Below are positions 28,972 to 38,397 of a DNA stretch of 64,000 bases, piece after piece; position 1 is the first letter of the stretch; each line of letters begins with the position of its first letter. The notes below the pieces were generated by a model that saw nothing but the letters and a program-made list of their open reading frames with translations, ran no database searches and had not been told where the DNA came from. The position numbers were made by a program, and so were the translations under genes. The DNA is taken from assembly GCF_007860105.1 (NCBI RefSeq), contig NZ_SJPU01000002.1, positions 84,837 to 148,836 of the forward strand, given 5' to 3'. Source of the DNA: Allorhodopirellula heiligendammensis. Its GTDB lineage: Bacteria; Planctomycetota; Planctomycetia; Pirellulales; Pirellulaceae.

Positions 28972-29119
28972 TCCAGCCGAAAAGACTTGTGCGTCAGCGA
29001 GCTCGGATAACTCGTCGAAGCGGTGGCCCCTATCGTCGCGACATGGAGTGAAACATGTTCGTAATAACATCGCTACTCGTTTGATCGCAGGTTCCCAATC
29101 CAAGCAGGAGCGAACGAGA

Positions 29120-30556
29120 ATGAAACGAAGCTTCGCAAGATCAAAACTGCTAGCGGCTGTCGTGCTGGTTGTCGGTGGTACGCATGCTTCCGCCCAGGAC
29201 CTGTCAATTCGTCAAGATTCGATGGGAAACAGTGCCGGGCGTCACGTACTACCTCCACGCGACTTGCCCCCACTTCCCGAAATGCCATCGGGTTTCATCG
29301 ACAACGATCTGGCGGCTGCCGACTCGAGTCCGCACGCGATAGCGAGCTATACGCTCGATGAGTTACTATGTTTAGCGGCCGCGAATAACCCCACGATTCG
29401 GCAGGCACGACTGCAAATTGGAGGTGAAACGGCGAAAGCATTGCAGGCCGGATTGTATCCCAACCCAGTCTTGATGTACGTGGGCGAGAAGATCAATAGT
29501 GATGGGACTGCGGGCGAATTCCAAGGTTTTGAAGTTCAGCAGCGTTTTGTGACAGCCCACAAACTGCAACTCAGCCGTTTAAAATACTGCCAACGCGCTC
29601 GGGTCTCTGAACACTTAGCAGTCGCGCAGCAATTTCGCGTGAGCAACGATATCCAGCGACACTTCTATCAGGTCCTCGCAGCCATGGAGCGAGTGAATCT
29701 GCAATCGGAATTATTAAAAACCGCCGAAGATGGCAGTGTCACCTCTCGAGAACTCTACAACCAAGGGCAAACGAATCTGCCAGGCATCCATCGTGCAAAC
29801 GTCGAACTGCAGCAACGGCGACTTGCCCTCCTCAACGCCCAGAATGAGTTTGCAGAAGCTTTCCGGCAACTCACATCGATCGTTGGCTGTACGTTGCCAA
29901 TGGGACGAGTCGAGGGCAGCCTGCGTCCTGACGAGACCATCCCATCGTTTGAAACAGTCTACGCCGGCTTGATACAGGATAGTCCCGAGGTGCTCGCCGC
30001 CAGAGCAAAGCTCGTGGCCGATCAAACAACACTGCAAAGAGAGTCGGTACAGTGGGTACCAGACATCGTGGTCACCGGCGGTCCCGGATACAACTTTACC
30101 AATAACGACCCAGTCTACAACGCTGCCGTCCAGATGGAGTTACCCATCTATGATCGAAACCAAGGCACGATTCTGCAAGCCCGGCGAGACCTGCAACGTC
30201 AACAGGCAGAGATCCACCGCGTCGAATTGCAACTGCGTGAACGGCTAGCAATGGCCTATCGCATGTATGCAACCGCCTTGCAACACGCGACGGAATACGA
30301 ACGCGTAATCATTCCAGAACGCGAGGTCGCCTATCGAGAGCTGCTGGAAGGCTATCGCGACAATCGCGTCGACTGGCCTGACGTACTGCACGCCCAAGGT
30401 GAGTACTTTGCAGCGCGACTACAGCAGGTGGACCAGTTCCGTGATGTACGGATCCAAGAGGTGATGATCGACGGCTTCCTACTTGAAGGCGGATTGATGG
30501 CGGCCAAGGGCCCGACACCTCCCGGCCACATCGACGCGGTAGCGAAACCGAGGTAG
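29120..30556 (+). CDS. TolC-type outer-membrane efflux protein (CusC/CzcC-like)
   Basis: 478 residues from the ATG at 29120, with AGGAG 9 nt upstream; a GTG at 29048 would add 24 non-signal residues. Signal peptide LLAAVVLVVGGTHASAQ, then two OEP repeats rich in long coiled helices (YTLDELLCLAAANNPTIRQA opens the first, SFETVYAGLIQDSPEVLAARA the second). Such proteins form the trimeric exit duct of RND metal pumps. It sits between copA and the multicopper oxidase, and is one of two TolC-type genes in the island. Confidence 0.88.
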   Translation: MKRSFARSKLLAAVVLVVGGTHASAQDLSIRQDSMGNSAGRHVLPPRDLPPLPEMPSGFIDNDLAAADSSPHAIASYTLDELLCLAAANNPTIRQARLQIGGETAKALQAGLYPNPVLMYVGEKINSDGTAGEFQGFEVQQRFVTAHKLQLSRLKYCQRARVSEHLAVAQQFRVSNDIQRHFYQVLAAMERVNLQSELLKTAEDGSVTSRELYNQGQTNLPGIHRANVELQQRRLALLNAQNEFAEAFRQLTSIVGCTLPMGRVEGSLRPDETIPSFETVYAGLIQDSPEVLAARAKLVADQTTLQRESVQWVPDIVVTGGPGYNFTNNDPVYNAAVQMELPIYDRNQGTILQARRDLQRQQAEIHRVELQLRERLAMAYRMYATALQHATEYERVIIPEREVAYRELLEGYRDNRVDWPDVLHAQGEYFAARLQQVDQFRDVRIQEVMIDGFLLEGGLMAAKGPTPPGHIDAVAKPR

Positions 30557-30702
30557 GGGAGGGCAGCGGGTAGGGAGATAGGGAGAGCGTGGGGCAGGTG
30601 GCGAGCCGGGGATGGCGTCCGAAAGGGAACGCGGAGGACTCGACCTCTCCTGACTCTCCGCGGACAACAATTTTCAATTATTCAGGGGGAGTTCCAACAA
30701 TC
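30557..30702. repeat. Purine-rich low-complexity spacer
   Basis: A G/A-rich run (30557-30630) followed by a hairpin with arms GCGGAG (30631-30636) and CTCCGC (30656-30661). It resembles the other low-complexity spacers of this window (34680-34840, 36380-36500, 37802-37850, 62095-62172). It separates the TolC and multicopper oxidase genes. Confidence 0.5.
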
Positions 30703-32166
30703 ATGTCTCAGCCAGAAAGACGCCGTCATTTTTTGAAAGCCGGTTCGATTGCCGCAGCCGCGGGCTTGGTTGGAAACTGGATGCGCAGCGATGCCGCCGC
30801 CCAAGCACCAGCTCGCACTTCCCACCCGCCCGTACGAGACGAATACGACGGCTTCTCCCGATTCAAGCCTTCACGAGGGAACGATCCTGACAGCGACTAC
30901 TACCTCGGCAAAATGATCCCGGGCTTTCGCAGTACCGCAGACGGACCAGCCCCCCTCGAAGCACCTGACCTAGAGAGACTGCCATGGAAAATGGTCCGTG
31001 GCGCGAAGGAGTTTCACCTCGTCCCGATGGCAGTCGAACGCGAGTTTCTGCCTGGCTATAAAATGAATGTGTACGGCTTCAACGGTAGTATGCCAGGCCC
31101 CACGATCGAAGTCACTCAAGGAGACCGTGTTCGCATCGTCGTCACCAACGAGCTTCCCGAGCAAACGACAACGCACTGGCACGGATTCGAGTTGCCTGTG
31201 CAGTACGACGGCAGCGAAACGCTGACTCAGAACCCGATCGAACCGGGTGCGTCTTTCGTCTACGAGTTTGATGTACACGAGGAAGGAACGTACTTCTATC
31301 ACTCCCACGTTCCGATGCAGGAAGCATTCGGGAGCGTCGGATGGTTCATTGTCCATCCCAAAAAAGTATTTGATCCACCAGTTGATCGAGACTTCGGGCT
31401 GATCTTCCAAAACTTCTTCATCGACAGTAACCAAAACATCGCTGATAGTTGGCAGATGGACTGGAACTGGCATACGATCAACGGACGCAGCGGCCCCTAT
31501 ACCACGCCGCTGGTTGTCAAGCATGGAGAACGGGTGCGTGTTCGCATCATGGATTTCTCCCCCATGCAGCATCACCCGGTTCATCTACATGGGCACACAT
31601 TCTGGGTGACCGGGCACGAGGGTGCTCGTATTCCTAAATCGGCATGGGTCCCTCGCAATACCGAGTTGATTGGGATCGCGCAAGCCACAGACTTCGAATT
31701 CATCGCAAATAATCCCGGCGACTGGATGTTTCATTGTCACATGGTCCATCACATGATGAACCACATGACTCGGCAAGTCGGCCCCAGGATCCGTCAAGAC
31801 TCCTCGGTGGACAGCTACCTTGCAAACCTCGCGAGCCGGCCTGCGGTCGATGCGGTGCGAACGGATCCAGGTTTTGCGACACCGGGGTACCCGCAAGAAA
31901 TGAAATCGATGAAGATGCCCGAAGCGATGATGAAAACGATCTGGAATCGTCGCGAAGTCCAAGGCATGCGCGCGACGTGGCCGATGTCGGTCATGGGGCT
32001 GATGACAACGCTGCGGGTCCTACCGGACGATCTTTACCACCGCGTGATGGAGACTGACGCAGAGATCCCCCCCGGAAGTATTTTTGAGGAAATTGTCAAC
32101 CGATTCGGCAATCCAGCCGACTACCAGCCCGCAAAAATGGGCGGCATGCCGGGAATGAAGATGTAG
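30703..32166 (+). CDS. Multicopper oxidase (CopA/PcoA/CueO-like), exported
   Basis: 487 residues from the ATG at 30703 with GGGGGAG upstream; the frame to 30589 would read through the spacer. The N terminus ERRRHFLKAGSIAAAAGL looks like a Tat signal (RRRHFLK). Copper sites: HWHG (His158), HSHVPM, HPVHLHGHTFW and HCHMVHHMMNHM (His344), which supply type 1, 2 and 3 coppers; the Met after the last His is a candidate axial ligand. The Met/His-rich C terminus (MKSMKMPEAMMK, MGGMPGMKM) may bind extra copper. Such enzymes oxidise Cu+ to Cu2+ in the periplasm. Confidence 0.92.
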   Translation: MSQPERRRHFLKAGSIAAAAGLVGNWMRSDAAAQAPARTSHPPVRDEYDGFSRFKPSRGNDPDSDYYLGKMIPGFRSTADGPAPLEAPDLERLPWKMVRGAKEFHLVPMAVEREFLPGYKMNVYGFNGSMPGPTIEVTQGDRVRIVVTNELPEQTTTHWHGFELPVQYDGSETLTQNPIEPGASFVYEFDVHEEGTYFYHSHVPMQEAFGSVGWFIVHPKKVFDPPVDRDFGLIFQNFFIDSNQNIADSWQMDWNWHTINGRSGPYTTPLVVKHGERVRVRIMDFSPMQHHPVHLHGHTFWVTGHEGARIPKSAWVPRNTELIGIAQATDFEFIANNPGDWMFHCHMVHHMMNHMTRQVGPRIRQDSSVDSYLANLASRPAVDAVRTDPGFATPGYPQEMKSMKMPEAMMKTIWNRREVQGMRATWPMSVMGLMTTLRVLPDDLYHRVMETDAEIPPGSIFEEIVNRFGNPADYQPAKMGGMPGMKM

Positions 32167-32297
32167 GACATCGGGGAGTCAGCCCGCCCGCGTCGTTCTC
32201 CAGGCCGCTGCACGATGGTAAAAACTCGCTACATTACCGTTTTCCCGCTGTCAAAACGCTAGGCGAAAGGCGTTTGATTATTCACGAACGAATTGCT

Positions 32298-32585
32298 ATG
32301 CACTCCGAAGACGACAAGAAAAAGCTGAATCACCGTTTGCGGCGTGTTGTTGGGCAAGTCGAGGCAGTCAACCGAATGATCGAGGAGGATGCGTACTGCG
32401 TGGACATTCTGATGCAACTATCAGCCGCGACAGGCGCGCTCGGAAAAGTAGGTCAGATTGTTCTGGAAAACCATCTCAAAACGTGCGTGGCCGAGGCGAT
32501 GGAATCCGGCCCGTCGGCAGACCGAGACCAAAAACTCGAAGAACTCTTAACCCTCTTTCGCAAGTACGCCAGTGTGATTGACTGA
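32298..32585 (+). CDS. csoR: CsoR-family copper-sensing repressor
   Basis: A 95-residue all-helical protein from the ATG at 32298 (a TTG at 32274 is also in frame). The family core reads LNHRLRRVVGQVEAVNRMIE, and the Cu+ ligands Cys34 (YCVDIL), His59 and Cys63 (NHLKTCV) give the CHC fingerprint of copper CsoR, in contrast to the RcnR/FrmR types. In known members Cu+ binding releases DNA. It is last in the plus-strand copper group. Four candidate operators with a common TACC-N7-GGTA core occur in the island. Confidence 0.9.
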   Translation: MHSEDDKKKLNHRLRRVVGQVEAVNRMIEEDAYCVDILMQLSAATGALGKVGQIVLENHLKTCVAEAMESGPSADRDQKLEELLTLFRKYASVID

Positions 32586-32656
32586 GCACAGGCAAAGACA
32601 CTCGATCATCACCATCACGGAAGATAGAAAAGGGCAGGGACGGCGTGACCTTCCGC

Positions 32657-32676
32657 CGCGGACAAGCCGCGTTTTT
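32657..32676 (+). terminator. Rho-independent terminator after csoR
   Basis: Stem CGCGG/CCGCG with a 5-nt loop followed by five T, 72 bp after the csoR stop and before the convergent YHS-repeat gene. A short stem, but with the correct T-tract. Confidence 0.55.
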
Positions 32677-32772
32677 CCGGTGACACCGCCCCCGCGCTGT
32701 TTCAAGTGCCGAGACATAGCGACCGAACGTAAATTGTGTTCAGATTCGAATGTCTCGCGGTCGTCGCTGCTC

Positions 32773-33927
32773 CTATCGAAGCCGCGGCGCGTCGACGCCC
32801 TGCCGGGCAAGTTCGGCAAGCCACTTTTGAGGCTCCGCAATAATTTTCTTGGCACAGCCGGGGCAACAGATATAAATTGCCTTGCCGCCTGCATGCACCT
32901 TGTAAGGTCCGCCCATCGCGTCGAGCGGCTCATTCATGACTGGGCACTGTTTCTGAGCAGCGACGAAGGGCTCGTCGGCTGCGGTAATTCTGAAGACCCC
33001 TGCCCGGACTTGCTCTGTTCCTGCTGGCACACTCCCACTATCCGCATCGTCCATAGATACGCTCCTAGTTCCTTGAATCATGGCTAGATACTTCGCGGGT
33101 TCGGCTTCGAGTTTCTTGATGCAGCCCCGGCAACATAAGAAGATGGGCTTGTCGCCAATGAGCACCTTGACCGGCGTGCCCATGCCGCCGAGTGGCTCGT
33201 CCATCACGGGACAAACCTGTTGGCGTTCGATCGCGTCGACGTCAGCGGCAGTTGCAGTCTCAATCTTGATCTGCGGACGTCCCCCTACGTATTTTGCTGG
33301 CTCCGACTCTAGGGCACCAACACAGCCAGCACAGCAAACAAAAACACGCTGATCATTCACATCCACTGCGACAGGATCACCCATGCTACCAAGCGGTTTA
33401 CCAGTGACTGGGCAAATTTTCTGGCGAGTGATCGCTGCGGATGCCAGCTGCAGAGCACCGATGGGCACCGTCGCGACTTCGTTCAGTCGAACTGCTCGGC
33501 TACCAACCGCATGGAGGCCAACCAACTGTATCTGGATTTCAATTTGAAGTCCCGCGATTTCAGACAGGTCGACGGGCGCGATCAAGCCACCCTTGCCGTC
33601 CGGCAGCAGGTCATAGCGATAGCGTTTCGCATTGCCCTCCACTCGCAATGACGCTGCACCACGACCACCATCGACCGCCACGGGTTGCCCGTCGAGATCA
33701 AAGACGAACACCTCGATGCCAGACTGAGACACTACCGTCTCAAGCTGGATGGTTTCCGATTGCTTGAGCGAGCCCCCGTGTGGCCCCGTCGAGATTTCAC
33801 TTATTTGCGAGACTGCCGCATCACCAGGCATCTCGTGATTCCGCTCGGCATGAATATGTTGGGCCATGGCGGTTGACACCGACATGGAGGCGAGCAGGGC
33901 GAGGGAGAGTAGAATTTTGCGTTTCAT
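32773..33927 (-). CDS. Secreted protein with three YHS-like CCxGC repeats
   Basis: 384 residues from the ATG at 33927 (CGGAGTC upstream). Signal peptide LLSLALLASMSVSTAMAQ, then a His-rich start (HIHAERNHE) and a beta-rich domain to about residue 160. Three tandem units follow, each CPV(T/M)xxPLxxMGxPxxV...(V/I)(F/Y)(V/L/I)CCxGC...EPxK(Y/W), about 65-75 residues apart. The Cys and Met layout is that of YHS metal-binding domains, with CCxGC in place of the usual FCSxxC. A periplasmic copper binder is likely by context. It ends the minus-strand series with cusB and cusA, and resembles the two-repeat protein at 46886. Confidence 0.75.
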   Translation of the reverse strand: MKRKILLSLALLASMSVSTAMAQHIHAERNHEMPGDAAVSQISEISTGPHGGSLKQSETIQLETVVSQSGIEVFVFDLDGQPVAVDGGRGAASLRVEGNAKRYRYDLLPDGKGGLIAPVDLSEIAGLQIEIQIQLVGLHAVGSRAVRLNEVATVPIGALQLASAAITRQKICPVTGKPLGSMGDPVAVDVNDQRVFVCCAGCVGALESEPAKYVGGRPQIKIETATAADVDAIERQQVCPVMDEPLGGMGTPVKVLIGDKPIFLCCRGCIKKLEAEPAKYLAMIQGTRSVSMDDADSGSVPAGTEQVRAGVFRITAADEPFVAAQKQCPVMNEPLDAMGGPYKVHAGGKAIYICCPGCAKKIIAEPQKWLAELARQGVDAPRLR

Positions 33928-34036
33928 GATTGAGACTCCGTTAGTTTTTTCGCGGCCAATCCGTTCGGTCGCAGGGTTCATTGATTGGGGGTTCGATGCT
34001 TCGATCGGTTGATTTCTTCACGAAGTTTTTGACAAT

Positions 34037-37000
34037 TCAAGCTGCTTGGGTGAGTCCCTCCTGAGGCATTTCCTCCGTACCCTCCCAAAGTTCGTCGTGC
34101 ATGCCGAACCGCATTTTCATCTCCAGATATCCGCTATAGAGCGTGGGAACGATGAATGATGTGAAGGGTTCGGCGAGCATGCCACCGAACACCGGAATCG
34201 CCATAGCGCGGGCGACATCGGCACCGCGACCAGTAGCGAGCAGCACGGGAATCAGGGCCGCGAGCGTGGTCACGGTCGTCATCATGCAGGGACGAATTCG
34301 TTTCAGACCGGCTTCATAAACCGTCTCCCGAATGTCCTGCACATTGGTGATCCGGCGTTTCCGCAAGAGTTGGTGGATGTACGTTGCCATCACCACGCCG
34401 TCGTCGACCGCCAAACCAAACAATGCGATGAACCCAACCCACACCGCGGTATTCAGTTCCACCTGCATCCAAGCGACCAACACCATCCCGCCGGCAAAGG
34501 CCACTGGAATTCCTGTGAACACCGCCATCGCGATCGGCAAATTTCTGAATTCGAAGTAGATCAAAAGAAGGTTGATTAGAATCACTAATGGAATGATCCA
34601 CATGAGCCGCAGGTTCGCTTCAATCTGGTTCCGGAAACTTCCGACCGCTTCCAGGGAATAACCGGCCGGTAAGTCGAGAGAGAGAGGTTCCGCGACCGGG
34701 GAAGTCGCAGACAGGGAGAGGGGACGCACGGGAGATGTTTCGCGTGTCTCCGTGTCTCCAGAAAACCGTGTCCCCCGATCGCCTCGTCTCGTGCTCTGAC
34801 GTTCCCCCCCTCTCTCCTTCCTCCCTTCGTCCGTGCTTGCCAACTGTGCTAGACGCAACTGTTCCTCGATTGCAGCGACGGACTCCAGATCGCCCTTTGC
34901 TCCACTGGTCATGAAAGCGACATGCGCGACCAGCCGTCCATTCTCGCTATTGATGGCACCGGGTCCCCAGGTCGTTTCAAGTTGGGCGAGCTCTTCGAGC
35001 GGGACGACTGCGCCGCTGTTGGTGACAACGGGTAGCCGGGTTAATTGATCAACTCGCTCCCTCAGCTCGCGGTTATACCGCAATCGAACTGGGTAGCGTT
35101 CACGGCCTTCCACGGTCTTGATCAGGTTCATGCCACCGAGGGCTGTCTCGATCACTTCATTGACCATCTCCGCACTCATGCCATAACGGGATGCGGCATT
35201 TCGATCGACGGTGAATTCAATGTAAGGCTTTCCCATGACGATGTCTGGATTTACCGTACCTGCATTCACCAGTGGTAACTTTTTCAAGATCGCCGCGACA
35301 TCAATCGCTGCGGACGCCAACTCACTCAGATCGTCGCCGTAAATACGAATCGCCATCGATGCCTTGATCCCGGACTGCAGCATCACCACGCGACCTTCGA
35401 TCGGCTGCAAGGCAGATGCGGGCGTGACGCCAGGAAGCGTTGCCACACGATTGATCTCGTCCCAGATGTCCCGCGACGTGACTCCCTCTCGCCACTCGCT
35501 TTCCGGCTTCAGCATCACATAGGTCTCCACCATCGCCGCGGGTGCGGGATCCAGAGCCGACTCAACTCTACCAATCTTACCGAGCACATCTTTGACCTCG
35601 GGAATCTGTCCAATCAGGACGTCCTGTGTCTGCAGCACCTGCATCGCCTGAGAAAAACTGGCGGCAGGATAGAGGGTGGGCATGTAGAACCAACTCCCTT
35701 CATCAAGGGCGATCCAATCATCGCTCTGCAAGCCAGTAAAGACATGCTTGGCATCGACGTATCCTGGGAATTCATTCAATTCGGCACCCAACACGCGAGC
35801 AAGTCGCTCCACGGGTTGCAAGACCGTCGGCAGACCAAAAAAGGCGCCAACGCCGATCAATAGCAAGATCGCCGGGAATGAAAGGGCAAGTACCTTGTGG
35901 TGGAGGGCATGCTTCAATCGTGCTGCGTACAGCCAGTGGACGAATCGACTCGAGGGAATCTCTTCGATGGGCCGGATGCGTTCACGAAGCAGTTGCCAAC
36001 CGAGAAAGAATGCCAGCGGCCCTGTCGCGGCAGTGATGACCCAAGGGGCGACACCCAGGTAAGCTGCCACATCGTCTCCCCACATGAAGTACGACGTCGC
36101 GGTCAACAGACAGCCGAACGAAACTCCTGCAGCGAAGGCAGTCCGCTTTCGATAGCTTGCACTCTTGAGCAAGAGTCGACTGAGCGCGGGCACGATCGTG
36201 ACTGCTGTAATCATTGCGGCAGCAATCGCGAACGTCTTCGTGTACGCCAGCGGAGAGAATAGCCGGTAGTCGCGCCCGGTCAGGAAAAAAACGGGCAGGA
36301 AGCTCACAATCGTTGTTGCCACGGCCGTCACCACCGCAGGCGCCACTTCGATCGTTGCTTCGTAGACCACGTCGCTTCGCGACCGAGGAGCAGAGAGTGG
36401 AGGAGCAGAGAGTGGAGGAGCACAGGAGACCGGGAGATCAGAAATCGAGGAACCGCTGCTCTCAGCGTCTCCTTGTCTCTCACGTGCCATGTCCGCTGGG
36501 CTGCCCCGCTCGGTTTCTTCCCGCTCCCAGTCAGCCAGATGCTGATAAATGTTCTCCGACACGATGATCCCCATATCGACCATGGTACCGATCGCGATCG
36601 CAATGCCAGCCAACGACATGATGTTGGAGCCCACGCCGACCAAATGCATGGCGATGAAAGACATTAATACGGCGGCAGGTAAGCAAATCGCGACTACAAA
36701 GCTCGTGCGGATATGCATTAAGAAAAGCAAAATGATGATAGCCGTGATGATGATCTCGTCTCGCAAAGCGTGAGTGAGAGTCGCCATGGTCTCGTCGATT
36801 AAACCGCTGCGATCGTAGACTCCGTGGATTCGAACACCATTGAGTGCCGGTGTAATTGCCGCAATCTTGTCCTTGATCCGCTCAATCACGACGCGAGGAT
36901 TCTCGCCGTATCGCATCACGACCACACCGCCGACCGCTTCGGATCCGTTGTAATCAAGTGCACCACGACGGAAGTCGGGGCCGAGTTGCACTCGTGCGAC

Positions 37001-37801
37001 GTCACGGACGCGAATGGGAACTCCGCCGCGCTGCAGGATCACCGTGTCTTCGATATCGGAAATTGCTTTCTCTTTTTCTCCGCCGGTACCTAGAAAGCCC
37101 TTACCGCGGACGATGAACTCCATACCCGTCGTTTCGACCGTTTTGGCTCCCACGTCGACGTTGGACGCCTTGATCGCCGTTGCCAGCTTATCGAGGGGAA
37201 CATTGTGATACCGCAATTTGTCGGGATCCACTTCGACTTGGTATTGGCGGATGTAGCCGCCGATCGACGCCACCTCGCTCACTCCCTCGACGGCCTGCAG
37301 TTCGAATTTGATAACGAAGTCTTGCATGCTGCGAAGCTCCGCCAAACTCATCCCGTCTTTTGGCGGCTGGAGCGTGTAGTAATAAATCTGCCCCAATCCA
37401 GTGGCGTCTGGCCCAAGCTGCGGAACGACGCCATCGGGTAACTGCGACGCGGCCGAGCCGATTTGCTCGGAAACGCGACTGCGAGCCCAGTAGAAGTCAA
37501 TCTCGTCTTTGAAGGTCACCTGAACGAAGCTGTAACCGAACATGCTCTTACCCCGAACCGATTCTGCGCCGGGAACCGCCAGCAAAGACACACTCAGGGG
37601 ATAGGTGACTTGATCTTCAATATCTTTCGGCGAACGGCCGGGCCACGGTGTCAGCACGATGACCTGGTTTTCGCCAACGTTAGGTATCGCATCGATGGGA
37701 ACGGCTTGGAACGCGAAGTACCCACCGACCGACGCGGCAATGGCTAGCAATACGACTAGCCATGGTTCTTTCACGCAGAAGCGGATGAGCAAGTTAAGCA
37801 T
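34037..37801 (-). CDS. cusA: Heavy-metal efflux RND pump (CusA/CzcA-like)
   Basis: 1254 residues from MLNLLIRFCVKEPW; an ATG-type start 8 codons earlier is less like the family. It is an HME-RND inner-membrane pump: PWPGRSPKDIEDQVTYPL, YDRSGLIDET, the proton-relay Asp in GTMVDMGIIVSENIY, and FIALFGLAVDDGVVMATYI. The family is usually about 1040 residues. The excess comes from an expanded segment between the first pump half and the second periplasmic loop, plus two low-complexity inserts (about 36376-36516 and 34676-34845). It exports Cu+/Ag+ or a similar ion from periplasm or cytoplasm to the TolC duct. Confidence 0.9.
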   Translation of the reverse strand: MLNLLIRFCVKEPWLVVLLAIAASVGGYFAFQAVPIDAIPNVGENQVIVLTPWPGRSPKDIEDQVTYPLSVSLLAVPGAESVRGKSMFGYSFVQVTFKDEIDFYWARSRVSEQIGSAASQLPDGVVPQLGPDATGLGQIYYYTLQPPKDGMSLAELRSMQDFVIKFELQAVEGVSEVASIGGYIRQYQVEVDPDKLRYHNVPLDKLATAIKASNVDVGAKTVETTGMEFIVRGKGFLGTGGEKEKAISDIEDTVILQRGGVPIRVRDVARVQLGPDFRRGALDYNGSEAVGGVVVMRYGENPRVVIERIKDKIAAITPALNGVRIHGVYDRSGLIDETMATLTHALRDEIIITAIIILLFLMHIRTSFVVAICLPAAVLMSFIAMHLVGVGSNIMSLAGIAIAIGTMVDMGIIVSENIYQHLADWEREETERGSPADMARERQGDAESSGSSISDLPVSCAPPLSAPPLSAPRSRSDVVYEATIEVAPAVVTAVATTIVSFLPVFFLTGRDYRLFSPLAYTKTFAIAAAMITAVTIVPALSRLLLKSASYRKRTAFAAGVSFGCLLTATSYFMWGDDVAAYLGVAPWVITAATGPLAFFLGWQLLRERIRPIEEIPSSRFVHWLYAARLKHALHHKVLALSFPAILLLIGVGAFFGLPTVLQPVERLARVLGAELNEFPGYVDAKHVFTGLQSDDWIALDEGSWFYMPTLYPAASFSQAMQVLQTQDVLIGQIPEVKDVLGKIGRVESALDPAPAAMVETYVMLKPESEWREGVTSRDIWDEINRVATLPGVTPASALQPIEGRVVMLQSGIKASMAIRIYGDDLSELASAAIDVAAILKKLPLVNAGTVNPDIVMGKPYIEFTVDRNAASRYGMSAEMVNEVIETALGGMNLIKTVEGRERYPVRLRYNRELRERVDQLTRLPVVTNSGAVVPLEELAQLETTWGPGAINSENGRLVAHVAFMTSGAKGDLESVAAIEEQLRLAQLASTDEGRKERGGERQSTRRGDRGTRFSGDTETRETSPVRPLSLSATSPVAEPLSLDLPAGYSLEAVGSFRNQIEANLRLMWIIPLVILINLLLIYFEFRNLPIAMAVFTGIPVAFAGGMVLVAWMQVELNTAVWVGFIALFGLAVDDGVVMATYIHQLLRKRRITNVQDIRETVYEAGLKRIRPCMMTTVTTLAALIPVLLATGRGADVARAMAIPVFGGMLAEPFTSFIVPTLYSGYLEMKMRFGMHDELWEGTEEMPQEGLTQAA
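36385..36420. repeat. 15-bp tandem repeat inside cusA
   Basis: GAGGAGCAGAGAGTG occurs twice in tandem (36385-36399, 36400-36414), with a third copy beginning. Read on the minus strand it encodes the five-residue repeat APPLS. It lies within the first low-complexity insertion of the pump and keeps the frame. Confidence 0.85.
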
Positions 37802-37849
37802 GTGGACAGAGCGACGGGGAGACAAGGAAATAGGGAAACACGAAGGGAG

Positions 37850-38341
37850 CTAGAGGAGCAGTTCTGGTTGGTTGATGATGGGGGCTTCCTCCGCTTCATG
37901 CCGGTCAAAACTCCCCTGCACACCTTGCCTCCTACTCTCAGCGTCTTCGTCTCGTGGGCTCTTCCGGATACACCACGTTTTGGGTGATGCAATCATCTGC
38001 ACGATCGTTCGCAGGATCTCGTCGTAGTATTCGCACGCCTTCTTAAGGGTGCTTGCGTCCGGGTCCCCATGCGCAGCGGCATCGTCAATCCAAACCTGCG
38101 TCTCGTCAGCTTCCGCGTTGGCGATATTGAGCGTGCTGCAGAAAAACTTTTCGTAGCGTCGCTTTCGCCATATCTCAGCCAGGTTCGCACTCACGCGTCG
38201 CGATGAGCGTCGCACCTGGTCCGTCAGCGAGTACATCTCCTCCTGTGGAACTTCTTTCGACAATTCAAAACTCCGCTCACCCGCAGAAAATGTCTTCTGG
38301 TAAACGATCAGATCACAATAGCTATAAATCCGGTCACTCAT
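37850..38341 (-). CDS. Four-helix-bundle protein (S23 / IVP-like)
   Basis: A 163-residue protein with AAAGGG before the ATG. The first 120 residues match the four-helix-bundle family of 23S rRNA intervening-sequence proteins: DLIVYQKTFSAGERSFELSK, EEMYSLTDQVRRSSRRVSAN, AEIWRKR and a late helix with DEILRTIVQMI. The last 40 residues are charged and run into a low-complexity spacer. The gene splits cusB from cusA, where no metal-related function is expected, so it looks inserted. Relatives occur within 23S rRNA genes, and the Avd protein of diversity-generating retroelements shares the fold. Its job here is unknown. Confidence 0.8.
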   Translation of the reverse strand: MSDRIYSYCDLIVYQKTFSAGERSFELSKEVPQEEMYSLTDQVRRSSRRVSANLAEIWRKRRYEKFFCSTLNIANAEADETQVWIDDAAAHGDPDASTLKKACEYYDEILRTIVQMIASPKTWCIRKSPRDEDAESRRQGVQGSFDRHEAEEAPIINQPELLL

Positions 38342-38397
38342 TTCAAACCCTTTTGGTCCAAGTCCCTTTCAAGAAAAACCTCCGCCCTTACTCCCTA

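Noticed and set aside
32578-33087. 169-residue plus-strand frame
   Set aside because: Mostly antisense to the three-repeat CCxGC gene, whose Cys and signal features are far more convincing.
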